Part shown: one piece after another, positions 52,365 to 64,000 of the stretch
How positions within the stretch are numbered: the stretch's first letter is position 1
Layout of the letters: every line of letters begins with the position of its first letter
Notes under the pieces: model-generated
Database searches by the model: none
The model's input: only the letters and a program-made list of their open reading frames with translations
Told to the model about the DNA's origin: nothing
Made by a program: the position numbers and the translations under genes
Source: Erythrocercus mccallii
Taxonomy: Eukaryota > Chordata > Aves > Passeriformes > Dicruridae
Reading direction: 5' to 3'
Assembly (NCBI GenBank): GCA_013397435.1
Contig: VZRG01001061.1
Location: forward strand, 175,913 to 239,912
Length of the DNA: 64,000 nt

Positions 52365-55300
52365 AGTAGATAAGGTAGTAGCTTGGGAAGAAGTGTGGAC
52401 GGCTATATAGGAGAGACAGGCAGAGAATTGGCTTTCCCCTCTCCAGAAACAGGGCAATTTGGCTTCATGGAATGGGCAAAGCATGAAGGGGAAGACTCCA
52501 GTTTAAATAAGGAGGAGGATGTATATGAGTCACTTCTTTTGGCTACTGGCCACCTGCTTTCAAGAAAGTGTTTCTAAGTGCTGAACAGCTCAGCCTGTGG
52601 TGTTCACCCAGGACACATGGGCAGGAGGATGGGGTTGGGGATGCAGTCAGACCTGTGAGCCCCGAGCTGCCATTGCCACCCCCCACGCCCATTAATGCCA
52701 CCCCTGTGCCACACATCTGCCATAGTGGCAGTGAGGCTGACTCGCCAGGCAAAATGGGCAATGTGTTGGCATTGTCCTGCAAGCAGATGTTGGCAAGGGC
52801 CTGCTCTGTGTATGGCCACAGCTGGCTGTGGAGAGCCTGCTGCATGGAGAGCCAGCCGTGGGGTGTGGGGCTCAAGGGCTCTGCTCTTCCAGAGAGGAGG
52901 GGGAAGGAGAAGCCCAAGGGCTGTGATCCTGTGCTACCAGACTGCTGCAGCTCAGTCTGTCCCATCACCAGGACAAATTGCCAAAGCTTTCAGAAGTCTA
53001 ATCAAATTATCAGATAGTCCTCCTTTAGATACATTTTTACTGACAATCCCAAAGATATTGAAGAAAAGAAAAAAAACATGTTTTTCCAATATAAAAAGAA
53101 TTGCAAAACTCTGTCCCTACTAGATTCATTTGTAATTCCATCAATTTTTTTAAAATTCCTGCTAACCAACTTCCTTTGCCATTCTATAACTCCATTACAA
53201 ACAGTTATCCAGACTCATGTTACCATTTTTTCTGAAGATACTTTGCTATTATGCTTGTCTTCAAACACCTGGCACAACAGCCTCTGTATTAAAAACACAG
53301 TGACTCTTGGAGGGCTTGCAAGCCAGACTATTCTGGCTGGGATTCTCCCCACTTGTGAACTTCCTGGATGGAAAAAAAAATCACTGCTTACCTTGTCTTT
53401 GTGCTGGAAAAAGGAGTGAGTGACTGTTTTAGATAAACAGCAGTTTCTACTTACATCCAGAACTCCACAATATGCTCACCAGTTTTTTTATTTCATTTGT
53501 GATAATATGTCAGCCACCCAATGTGCAGTTCCATTTCTAAAAATTTGGGGGATGCGGCCTCATTCTTAGCAAGTACTTTTGTATTTTGAAACAAGAGCAG
53601 CAGCCATGATGGTGTGCATTGCAAGCAGCGTGTGTTATCACACTGCAGCTCAGCAAAGTTTTTCAAGTGATGGCAGAAACACATGCTGGCTGCTTCTGAT
53701 TACACAGAGAACCTAGTTTTCGTGAGTTCTCAAATTTCATCCAGAGGATATACAAACAGATGGCCAATCTGTTTCATTCTGTACTTATCAATAAAGGACT
53801 ATAAAGTCACAAAACACACAGCATCATATGAGATGGGAGGCATGGCAGGAAGGCCATAAACTGCACTGCAGGGAAACCTGCCCTTCACCCTGGCAGCTTG
53901 CCAAGGCAGGACTTTATTTTAGCAGAAGCAAGAATATGGTTGTGCATTGCTTGGCCAGCCCAAGAGAGAGCCTGTGTCAGTCAAATGTAGAGGCTGGTAA
54001 CAAGGATCTGTATGCTGAGAGCCCAGGCAGGAACTGCTGCGGAGCTGCTGAGCACCTTCAGATCTTTAGAGCCGGCAGGCTGGGTGGGGGGGGGTTAGTC
54101 TCTACCAGTCCACTTAATCTACTTAGCTCTTCCTGTTTTCTTAATTTTGCACTTTACTGCTTCTGATCTCTGCCCCTTCTGCTCACCACCATTTCCACAA
54201 ATACTAAATGCTAAACATGGAGACTGGATAGGAAATAAAAATTAAAAACCTGTCATAATCAGAATTGGCAGGATAAGACCAAAAGAAGCTTTCAGGTGTC
54301 ACACTTTGTCCAGCCCTGCTCTCTGGAACAATTTTCCTGCTTTCCCCAGGAGGTTTCAGTCTGTTATTTCTTTCTTCAAATCATGCCTGAAAGCCCTTCT
54401 TTCCCCTTCAGATCTCAACTGGCTTTCTCAGTGAAATGGCTGGGGTTCCATGTGCAAATAGAGTGACACAAAACCTAAGTGCCCTACCTGGATCTAGGAC
54501 AATGGTGGCCTTTAAAGAAATGGCAAGCCAGTTATCTTCAGAGTGCTGAGCTGTACCTGTGCTAGCACTTAACCTTCCCCAATCACGCAGGTACAATAGT
54601 TAGACCTGGCTGATTTTGTTATTCCTTTGGAATAAGTTTCTTTAAAATAGCCTAGCCACAAGGGCATAATGACGTGCACAGCTGGGCAAAGCTTTCTGAG
54701 CAGCAGGAGGACAAAGAAAGAACATATGTGGGACCAAAATGCTCTGAGCCTGCAAATGACTGATCTCCAGTCATTCAAATGGCTAAAGATTAAGGACTCA
54801 CCCAACTAGATCAGAAAAAGAAACCCCCAGAAGAATACCCCTCCCCCAAAAACTAAAAAAACCAACAACAAAAACAACAATAAAAACCCCCAACCACCAA
54901 AAAACTACCAAATTTGAGGAATACCAGGCAAAAACAGCAGGAACAAAAAAGGGATAAGGGAGTAATATTTGTATCTTACATGTTGCATTTTCTCTCTACC
55001 TTCCTATTTTACCATGGAACAAAGAAACCACCAGTCATTCTGTAGAGGGAAACTATAGAATTCTTATTTTAAAATGGAGCTCCTTAATCAGGGACTCAGA
55101 GGTACTTAGACCTCTTTTCCTACCTTAAGAATTGCAAAAGGGCTGGGAGTTTTTAGTGCCTGGGTACCTACAGAACCCAGACTTGCCAACACAGCACTAA
55201 AATAAGTTGATTTTGCTTGAAAATGGCTATATTAATCTTATTTTAAATGCAGCGCATTCTGCTATTTATGTGTACATATTATAGATCAAACAAAATCAAT

Positions 55301-56580
55301 TGCTCCATTCTATCAATTCTAGCCAAGGGAAAACAGCAACAACAATCCACCTCTGAAATCCTCTTCCCAATAGTTTTTCAAATACAGTGATAGTAAAGCA
55401 AAGTATCCCAGTCACTAAAGCTTCCACAATTAGATATCCACTGTCAGTCTAGCATCACACTATCCACTCTAACATTATACACCTTAAAGATTCCAAGTAT
55501 TCCTGTGATTCCTATGCACAGCTACCATGGCATTCAGCATGCTAATTTTAAAACCTGCTTAATCTCCCTTTCCAAAGACTGATACAAAGGAGGAGAGTTG
55601 CACACACATGCAATGAAAGGGAAGAAGTTTACTCTAACGTCCAAATAATTTGTTTTCTCTGCATTAAACTTGAATATAATTAATTGGAGAAAGCAACGGT
55701 AATATTTTTATATATTAGAGCGCATAAGTGCAGCAAATTCCCTGCCAACACTGTATAGCCACCACAAAACATATACCTCCCCCAGCCTCAAACACCTTCA
55801 ATTTATTACCATTTAGAAATAGGTAGAGGGACAAGGAAGGTCTGATCACGCCTTAACCTAAAATAACGTTTTGCTTTGTCAGGTTAATTATACGTTCTGA
55901 CATCAGAAACTCAAATTAGCAAGCAATTTTCCCTTGGGTTGCCCAGAGACTGTAGAATGAATCATGCCCGCTCTTGTGCTGCACCTGGAACCACGGAGAA
56001 CAAGGGATGGAAAGAGCAACATATTTATTTCCTTGCTCTGATCTCTGTGGCTGGAGAGTCATAGCCACGAGCTGGCTTTGCAGGGGCTGTGATGTGGCTG
56101 GCTGCTATTGCTGTCATCCCAAGTGTGGCAGAAATGGCCATCAGCTTCCAATGGGGGCGTTTCCACTGCCACAAAGGCATAGTCACTGCTTTCCTTTGAT
56201 CCTGGCGTGAACCCATGGCACCAGAGTTTCTCAAAATCTCACTGAAACTTTCTGAAATTAATTTGGCATGTCAACACCGTTCAACACAGGGCATTCTCCT
56301 CAGAAAAAAATACAGCCAGATCTTTTAGCACTTAAATACATAGAAAACGCTCTCCAAGTAACTGAGATACCCTCCTCCTCCTTACAGCTATTTAGCACAA
56401 GATACCCTGAAGTTAGCCTAAGTGTTAAATCTTAGAAAGGGCACCCAGATACATTTTTGCTTGTCTCGTTCTGGTTTTTTTATACCTAAAGTTCTCCTGG
56501 CATTTTGTTTCCATCGTGGCTGCTTTCAAACTACTCCCGCTCTCAGGCCCCTTTTCCCCTCATCCATTCACGCTGTTAAA
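52365..56580. other. Non-coding flank, no gene seen
   Basis: Unique sequence with a moderately GC-rich patch at about 52600-52960. Three frames are open there at once on both strands, the sign of low stop-codon density and not of a gene. Skew turns A/C-rich from about 54800 to 56300. No domain, splice-linked exon series or RNA gene is recognisable. Confidence 0.55.
54846..54912. repeat. A-rich (AAC) low-complexity tract
   Basis: About 65 bases consisting almost only of A and C on the plus strand (accaacaacaaaaacaacaa and similar). No retroposon body is recognisable to its left. Confidence 0.8.
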
Positions 56581-56639
56581 AGCTCCCTACCTGGTGCAGG
56601 AGAGCAGCCTGCAGCTACCTCTGCCCACCCCTGCCCGCC

Positions 56640-56830
56640 TCCCTCCTTCCCGGGGCTGCTCCTGCCGAGCCTCGCCTGCTCCTCTTCCTCTCCCGGAGCT
56701 CCCTCTGCTGTTGGATGCAGCTGCGGGCCCGCGGAGAGCCCGAGCGCTGCTGCGGGGGGCGGCTGCATCTCCGCAGGGGCAGGATAAAAGGAGCAGCATC
56801 CTTGCTGGACACCCCGCAGGGTTGTTCTTT
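56640..56830. promoter_or_regulatory. Small GC/CpG-rich patch with a TATA-like box, possible promoter
   Basis: About 170 bases with roughly a dozen CpGs stand out from AT-rich surroundings. At its right edge the plus strand carries gataaaagg (56783-56791), a TATA-like element that would place a rightward start near 56812. On the minus strand a CCAG followed by GTAGGG gives a possible 5' splice site with the exon end at 56591, so a leftward exon over the same patch is equally possible. Neither direction has a recognisable product. It could be an alternative upstream promoter, a non-coding RNA promoter or only a GC-rich enhancer. Confidence 0.3.
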
Positions 56831-57649
56831 CTGTCCGAGTGTCAGAGCAATAGGCAAATTTGCCTCTATGTTCTGTCTCCAGCTGTTTAGTGTAGGACAT
56901 GAGCACAATAGTGTGGAGTAGCCACAGACCCAGACTGCTGATTAATTACAAGAGATACTATAGGAAAAGAAGGGAAAACTCTGCCAAAATTAATGCGTGA
57001 AAAATAAGGCCCCAGCCCGTGAAAGCCATGTGTTTTTTCTGCCTGCTGTAGGCAGACTGGCCTCATACTATGACAGCCCTGCTGGAGGGCACCTACACAC
57101 TGGAGGTATGTGCTAGCTGCAGCAGGCCATGCTGAGCCAGGATGTGGGAGATTTAAGCCCCCATGGCACATGGGTATGAGGAGGAGGGGTGCTCACTCTC
57201 CCATCACTCCCTGCAGAGCTATCCCCTCGCTGTGTGGCACCCAGGCGCCTCACTGCTGGCAAGATGCTCAGCAGCTCTGCTGCGCTTTGGGATTCCTAGG
57301 ATTGGAGAAAGAGAGCACAAAACACCCATTTAGCAGCAGGGAGGGAGCCGGGCCTCAAAACCTGCCAGTAACTTGTGCTGGTTTCTGCAGGGGCAGAGCC
57401 CAGCTGCCCTGGTGCCCAGGGACGGTGCACGGCTCCGCTCCCACCCTGAGGAATGTGACGCGGAAATGCACGGAGCTGTCCCCCGCTAACGCTGCCACGT
57501 TGGCACACTAGTTGCATCTGCCTTTGTATGTTGCCATAGGAACTACAGCCCCAGCATCTGCTCCTGCTGCTCCCTACCACGCTGCCTCTGCACCCCACTG
57601 GGCTCAACCCACTTCTGCTCCTCTGCCAGCCTGATCGTGCCTCCCCCCC

Positions 57650-58990
57650 ACTCACGAATTCCCTGCCTCATCCTCTTTTTTGGGTGACAATCAGATTACT
57701 GCTCTAGCAGTCAATTATTGCATTAGTTATAATTTGCCTATTCATTTGTCTTTCCCCTTCCCTCCCACCTTGGAACAATTCCATCTCTCCATCCTTTCCA
57801 CCTTCACACTACCTCTGCTGTCTGACTCCCATCCCCTTTTCTCTTGAACTCCTCAGCCACACAAAGCTTTGCTGCACTGCTCTACCCTTTCCGTCCTCTT
57901 TATCTCCCTACTACTCACATCTTCTATGCGCTCTCCTAAGATCTCCTCCTCCATCCTCTCTCCCAGTTCTCCTACAATTTCCTTCACTTTAGACACCCTG
58001 CCTACCACCTCAGTTTACTGCTTCACACTGGTCTTCTCTTTCTTCTACCCCTGTGCAGGGGTACTGCCAGCTTCTTCCAGGTCTGAGCCAGGCTTGTTTC
58101 TCTCCCATACTCTCCCTGGCTCTTATACAGCCAACAGCATTACCCATTCTCTGCTCCTATTTATCCAAATACCCCAGAACTGTATCTTCTGCCACCTTCT
58201 GTAGCTTTACTCAAGCCTTCACAGCTCCAAATTCTCTTTCCTCCAGGCTCCTTTATCAAGACCTCCAAGGTGTGCACCTTATAATTGCCCCTTGTACCTA
58301 AATCCCACCCTTGTGCATCTTTCTTCTTCCTGGTCCTCTGAATGGGAGAATCCAGCCAGCACCACAGCAAACTCTACCCTCAGGCCAGCAACGCTGATCT
58401 ATACCTTTATTCTAGTGCTTGCACCATGAAGTTTCACAGCCTCTCATTCCTCCTTCTCTATCCCCATGCCTCTGGTTGTTTTGCTGCTTCTGATGCCATT
58501 AACTGCAAATTCCCTTTCAAGCTGTATTCCTTCCTGTCTTATGAAATTGCTTTCCTTTTCTGCTGCCTTCTTTCTTTCCACAAAGATCCTTGGACCACGA
58601 CCCCAGTGTCCTCCTTCTATTCCCATCCCAGGCACATTATTCATCCTTCCTTGCCCTCTTCTGTTCCCTGGTCTCTCCACACGGGAGTCTCCAGCAACCC
58701 TATCTACTCCTTCCTCCCATGTGAAGGACACAAATGTCTGCTGGGTGACCTTCTGGAGACCACCTCATCTGCCTGGAGGGCTTCAGCTAACATCTACAGC
58801 TCTGCTGGTCCCCACTCCTGCTGGGTGTCTCCCCACCTTGCATCTCAGCCAACCCCAATCCTTTCCTAGATGAACGGAGTGCTCACCTCCTCTGATTCTT
58901 TTACTTTTCCTTGCAAGTCCCTTGCATTTGCACACTCTGTTTTCCTACTAGAAACATCACTCTTTCTTTCTCTGTTTCTTTTGCTTCCAC
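57650..58990. repeat. Pyrimidine-rich (plus strand) low-complexity block
   Basis: For about 1.3 kb the plus strand is dominated by C and T, with ctcct, cttcc and ttctc steps but no clean repeat unit. The minus strand is correspondingly a gaagg/gggag purine run. Frames of 111, 175 and 135 codons open here because CT-rich DNA has few stop codons. Their proteins (S, P, L, F, H-rich) show no domain. It may be a decayed repeat or a purine-rich non-coding transcript on the minus strand; I cannot tell which. Confidence 0.55.
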
Positions 58991-61900
58991 TTCTCCAGCC
59001 TCACTTCACCACCACAAAACCACCAGTGGTCATGAAATCGTAACATTTAAACTGTTGCTGCAGGACATGCAGGAGGTGGGCATATAAGAGAGCACATAAG
59101 GATGCTCTAAAGACAAGGAATTTTCCACTTGTATTATACTTTCGTACATACTTCAGACCATCTGTGGAAAGCTGTAAAATGACTAGTTGGAAACATATTA
59201 TAAAATTGTGTTATTTTATTTAAAGCATTAATTTAGCAGACTCATTTGTAAATTCAGCAAAACATGAACAGTTTTCTTGTGCTTCCCAATTTTGCTCATC
59301 TTTTAACAACAAAGTCTCACAGTTTAATGTGACCCGGAGTCTTCCCCTACCGTCTGTGACTCTTGAACCCACATTTGGTTGCTAGCTTGGCATGTGTTAC
59401 ATTTTTCTCTAGTCTCAGGTCCACATGTGTTCGTTAATGCAGCCTGGAGTAATTTGCATGTGTGTTCTCAAGTAAGGAAAAGTGAGGCAACTTCATTAAA
59501 AATACTTCATTATTTTGTAATGACACCTCTGGACCCTGAGATCAGTACATTACCAGGTCTGTTGTCGGCTTGCTTGCAGTGTTCTTTTAGGTACGTTTTG
59601 CACATTGTGTGTTCCTGCTATCTATATATTTGGACTCAAATTTCCAGCTTTGAACACTTCCTGTCCATTTGAACAACATCCTGAATACACTTGAAGTTAG
59701 CTTTGTGACCATCTCTTGCCTGCTTCCCAGTATTTGAGAAAGCTTCTTATACCTCTCTAGTTTTCAAATGCCAATTTGTGGCAATTCTGGCCTGGAGGAG
59801 ACTGGCAGCTCTGTGTTCCTGATCTTCCCTATATGAAATTTCCATACTTTAGTTCCTAACTTCTGGAAAAAGAGACTGTCTGTGCTGTTAGCCCTCAACT
59901 GCCTTTTTTTTCCCTTATATAGAGCAGCTTGTCTTACCTGTGCTTACTGCAGAATTTCTTCTTCACGTCTGAATACCAATTGTTGAACGTGTCTTTAAAC
60001 ACTTCTTGCACACCTTCTATGTGTGCTATCAATAAGTTCTTTGGTCATTCCACCTCAAAACTAGCCATTCATATCTTTCCTGTATGAGTTCCACTGCAAA
60101 ACAAATTCAGATTAGTGCAACAGAGAGTGAGGGATGGGTATCCAAACTTTCAAATTACACGACCCTATGCTTGATGCTGCTGTGGCATGAGCTCTACTGG
60201 TACTCACATGCATTGTCCCCCTGATCTGCAGTTGTTTCCATTGCTAACTCCTTTGCTTGGATGGCTAATCAGTAAATCTGGCTATTTCTAAAATGACAAT
60301 TAAATGTTACTAAATCCACAGTAAATCCACTGAAGGCAACCTAACTTTTCAAGTTGATGCCCACTTACTGTGCCACTTTTTCTAGGTTTCCTGCAGTGAC
60401 AGTGTTCCATCACAATATCCCCAGAGACATAACCTTCACATACGTCGAGTTCCTACACATTAATTGTGGTGGGAGTAGCTGGCTCCAACGGGCAATGTTT
60501 TTCACTTAGAGCTTGTTTGCAGAAGCAGAAATTAACCTCCAGGGGTTTAAGACAGTCCCACAGCCTCATGCCCAACCCCAGGGAATCCACATTTCCCCCT
60601 TCTTTTATAACTAAGTTTTGTTTCACACATAAACCTCTTGATAACAAGCAGCAGCTGCACAGAGAAGTGGAAGCTTGTGAGTGAACCAGGATGTTTCTGG
60701 TGCAAGAGGGAAGAGCCTGAAATGCACCTAAGGGAGAACTCCAGGAAGGATTGGACAGTCAGTGTCTTGTGATTAAATTGTACTCCACATCAGGACTACT
60801 CAGATAGGAAGCACGGACTAATTTTGGATGTCTGGAAATTGGAATTGAGAATAGAAAACAGGGAATGACTAGGGGAGATGCTGTGACTAGTACCCTCCTC
60901 CAGGGGGAGGAGTGTGCTGGAAAAAGACAAAAGGACTGTTCCCTGACAATTGGAGCACGTCAGGGAACCGATAAGCCCTTCGAAGCACAGGTTCTGTTCC
61001 TGCAACATTCCCCATTAAATTTTCCATCGTAAGTCCAATATTTCTATGTGCAATGGCCAGCTCTTTGTGGTAACATCAGACATTAGGCAAAAGTTTCTTT
61101 CTATTGTCTTTATATCTCCCAAAGGACCTTTGGTTTGAGTTTCTTTGCCAGCAAATAAGCAGCAAAAGCAGTTGACAGATCAAGATCAGTGATGATGGTA
61201 GGAATGAGCTGACCATGTTGGTGGTTGCTGTTCATTCTTCTCTGAACAACGAACAATCAGTTTTCCCAGAGCTGCATGAATGGGAAGGAAGAGCTGATCT
61301 CTGCTTTAAGCATGTAATGAATAGGGATGAAGTCCCAGCTTGAGAAACTGGGGCTGGGAGTAGCTGAAGATCCCTTAAATTAAGACTCATTTCACTCTTT
61401 TTGTGTTACTTACTCCTGTATAAATTTCCTAAATCTAGGTGAGCAGAATGTGTTTCAGAAATTGTGGCTGGTTTGCTTGGTTTGCCAGGGGGAAGGACAA
61501 GGTGAGCTCCACACTGCTGGTGTCCAGGCTGTTGGAGACACAAGCACAAGGAGGGTGCTCTCCTCCCCTTTTGCTTGCCTGCACACAGCAGGCAGGCTAT
61601 GTCCTTACCTCCTCTTTTTGGGTTTGGAAAGAACAGGAGGAGCAGAGGGGAGATGGTCTTTCCACTCAACTCAATTAGCAGAGCCACCATGTACAGCAAA
61701 ATTCCAAAATCATTGAGCTCACATTAGTGTAAGACCCTTATATTTTCCTTTCCCAGAGCTGGATCATTTGGAAAAGAGGAATGTCACTATACCCACTATA
61801 CACAAGCTTGTTGTGTTCTCTGTAGCAAATCCATGGCTGGATTGGAGTTTGCATTTTGTGTCAAAGCTAATACAAAATCCACCTTTCAAGTGCAGTAGGC

Positions 61901-63849
61901 ATTAAAATGGGGTGGTACATGCACCTCTGGGATGCCAACCTGCCAGATCTCACCTGGTTTGGACACCACAGCGGTGTCTTTGCTCAGTGTGGTACAAGTA
62001 TTTTTAGAACATAGAAAGACAATAATGAATCAGACACACACAATTGCTGGATCTCCACTTTGCTCTTTCAAGATTTTTCCCCAGTTCATTCACTTGAGTT
62101 TTGTGGATGTTTTCTTACTGTTCCAATTCAAGTGTGTACAGGGTTGAAAAATGCTGATGCAGGTCTTTGAAAACCCTGAATGCAACCGGACATGATTGTG
62201 TGTTGACACCTGCAGACCAAAGCTTATGAATGCATTTTCTGTCTTTAGCAATTTGAAGGTAGGATGCAGCACTTTACTGCATTTGTGGTAAATCAGTGCC
62301 TGGCACAGCTTTGTAAAGGACATAGCTCAGCAGCCAGAAGGGCTTGCAGACATGACACAGGACCATGAGAGACCTCTCTTTTGCAGGAATAACAACTCCA
62401 GGTAAAGCAGGATATTGTCTTGTCAACAGCAAGACTTTCATGATCTCAGTAGAAGTCAAGCAAACCTTGATTTGCTCTAAAAACATCCCATGACACTGTT
62501 TATTAACTGCATTTGCAGAAGCTCTACCGTTAAGAAACACAATGATACTTTTATTATAAACCTGGAAAACCACACACTTTGAAAGAATAGCTCCTTTTAG
62601 GTCAATAAACCTTATTTTACTTCACTTGGGTTAGCTGTATGCAAAAGAACCACAGAAAACTGCATGGGTACATGATCCAGATAGATCACATGGAGAGCAC
62701 TGAAGGGAAATACAGGCCTCCCTTTCTTCCCATCATTGTGTTTGGAATATGTTTCCAATTGCACTAGTCACAAAGCAGTCAAAGAAACTTGTCCACAGTG
62801 GCAAAATGAAGATGCCCTATCAGACCACATTACAGGGTGCTGCACAGTATTGAATCCTTAGTCCCAAAGAAAAAAAACCCATCCATATGACTGTAGGCCA
62901 CATTGCACTCAATTTCCATATGTCTTAACAGAAAAGAGAGCACAGATCTTCAAAGGAAATGAAATCTGTCTTTGGAGAATGCCTAGTAACACATTTCTTC
63001 CCCCTTTTACATCCATACCCAGCATCCCACCTTCCCTTGCATGAAGTGGTGAAGAAGGGAGGCCACCCCCTGCAGCATCCAAGAGGCAAAGAGCTCATCA
63101 GCCAGAGACCCTTGGCCCTTCCCAGACTCCCAGCGAGGTTCCTGCACCCCTTCCTTCATCATCCACCACCTGTGTTAGTAGGCTGTGCCCTAGGTGTGAG
63201 GGCAAACAAATGCTTTGCTCGTATCATTTTGTGTGTGCAACATTTAGCATTCCCAGTCTTGGTCTGCTTGCCTGAATGTCTGCTGGTTTTAACAGTTCTG
63301 CAAAGGAAGACAAAAGCAAAATTATTAAACAATGCAGTCATGGCCTCATGGTAACACAACAGCTGGGGCTGGCCACCACCACAAGGAGCAGCCTGGCCTA
63401 AGTGAGCTCAGGACCTCCCGTGGGAGGCCTGGCTATGAATAACTTATCTGGAAGAAGAACGAGGACCAGTAACAGACTTTCTGTCATGCTCCAAAATCCA
63501 TCAGAGATGACTGAAGCCTGTTACTGCTATCTTCCAGTACTTGTTATAAAATGACTGCTATATCTAGCACTAAGAAACACTCTATTTTTCAAGAGGTCAC
63601 TCTTGCTGCATGAGTAGAATAAGTAAAAACTGCAATGGAAAAACGCTTCTTTTTTATTACTGCAAAGATACGTTGAAGATGGTCAGGCTAGGAAAGTAAA
63701 CTCTCCTCAAGCCACAGCTGTTCTCTGACCTGAATGAGGGCTCCATGCAGACCACTCCAGTGAGTGCTGCCGAGCCTCTGGTAGGGTGTCTCTGCAGGAG
63801 TGTGTCCCTGTGCTTAACGGGCCAGGTGCTCAGGCAGGCAGAATTCCCC
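58991..63849. other. Non-coding flank, no gene seen
   Basis: T- and G-leaning unique DNA. Open frames are short and in conflicting orientations. The neighbouring paralogue LRRC8C, which lies upstream of LRRC8D in mammals, does not show any of its leucine-rich repeat or channel-domain coding sequence here, so if synteny holds it must be beyond the right edge. Confidence 0.6.
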
Positions 63850-64000
63850 ATGGAAGGGTTGGCAATCGAGCCGAAGTCCCATCAGAGAGTGGTGGGTCGA
63901 GTACGCTAAATGGTCCCGAAACGCTGGCAAATGGCGTGTAAACCTCGGCGCTGTCCGGTCCCTACAGCAGCTCGGGCCAGCTCGGGCCCCGCACAGCCCC
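63850..64000. promoter_or_regulatory. Left edge of a probable CpG island, cut by the window end
   Basis: About 13 CpGs fall in the last 150 bases, after many kilobases with very few, and GC rises to the final base. The decamer cagctcgggc is repeated in tandem at 63968-63987. A plus-strand CCCTACAG (about 63959-63966) resembles a weak splice acceptor but has a poor pyrimidine tract. This is probably the shoulder of another gene's promoter; neither gene nor direction can be read from this window. Confidence 0.4.

Noticed and set aside
52543..53123. Overlapping frames of 149, 142 and 141 codons
   Set aside because: Three frames on two strands are open together; this is local composition and not coding evidence.
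58342..58869. Plus-strand open frame of 175 codons
   Set aside because: It lies in the pyrimidine-rich block where stop codons are rare. An overlapping 135-codon frame in another phase shows the same effect.

Overview
The window looks like vertebrate nuclear DNA, most probably from a bird. It is AT-rich, almost gene-free, and has low repeat content. Two repeat fragments end in the CR1 LINE 3' signature (a cttccaacccaaac motif followed by ttctatgatt). The only protein gene I can establish is LRRC8D, on the minus strand at the left edge. Its single large coding exon runs in frame for 726 codons from the ATG at 2178 and leaves the window before its 3' end. LRRC8D is a subunit of the volume-regulated anion channel (VRAC).

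Layout: (1) 1-2180 is the LRRC8D coding exon, with a textbook acceptor and branch point immediately upstream (2181-2208). (2) About 2181-49440 is best read as one very long LRRC8D 5'UTR intron. It holds one CR1 tail, TA microsatellites, a 10-bp tandem repeat, a 19-bp duplication and several A-rich tracts, and no credible coding gene. One or more small untranslated exons may be hidden in it. (3) About 49010-50110 is a strong CpG island interrupted by an assembly gap (49647-49797). It contains a good minus-strand splice donor (candidate LRRC8D exon 1) and, across the gap, a good plus-strand donor, so it looks like a bidirectional promoter. (4) 50110-63850 is gene-poor flank with a second CR1 tail, an A-rich tract, a small GC-rich patch with a TATA-like box (about 56640-56830) and a roughly 1.3-kb pyrimidine-rich block (57650-58990). 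(5) From about 63850 to the end, CpG density climbs again, suggesting another CpG island cut off by the right edge.

Almost all open reading frames other than LRRC8D are short, overlap in several frames and on both strands, and look like chance. I found no CRISPR array, operon, phage or intact mobile element, and no convincing new multi-gene system. The points most worth a second look are the bidirectional promoter with its gap, a change of base skew around that island, the isolated GC/TATA patch and the pyrimidine-rich block.
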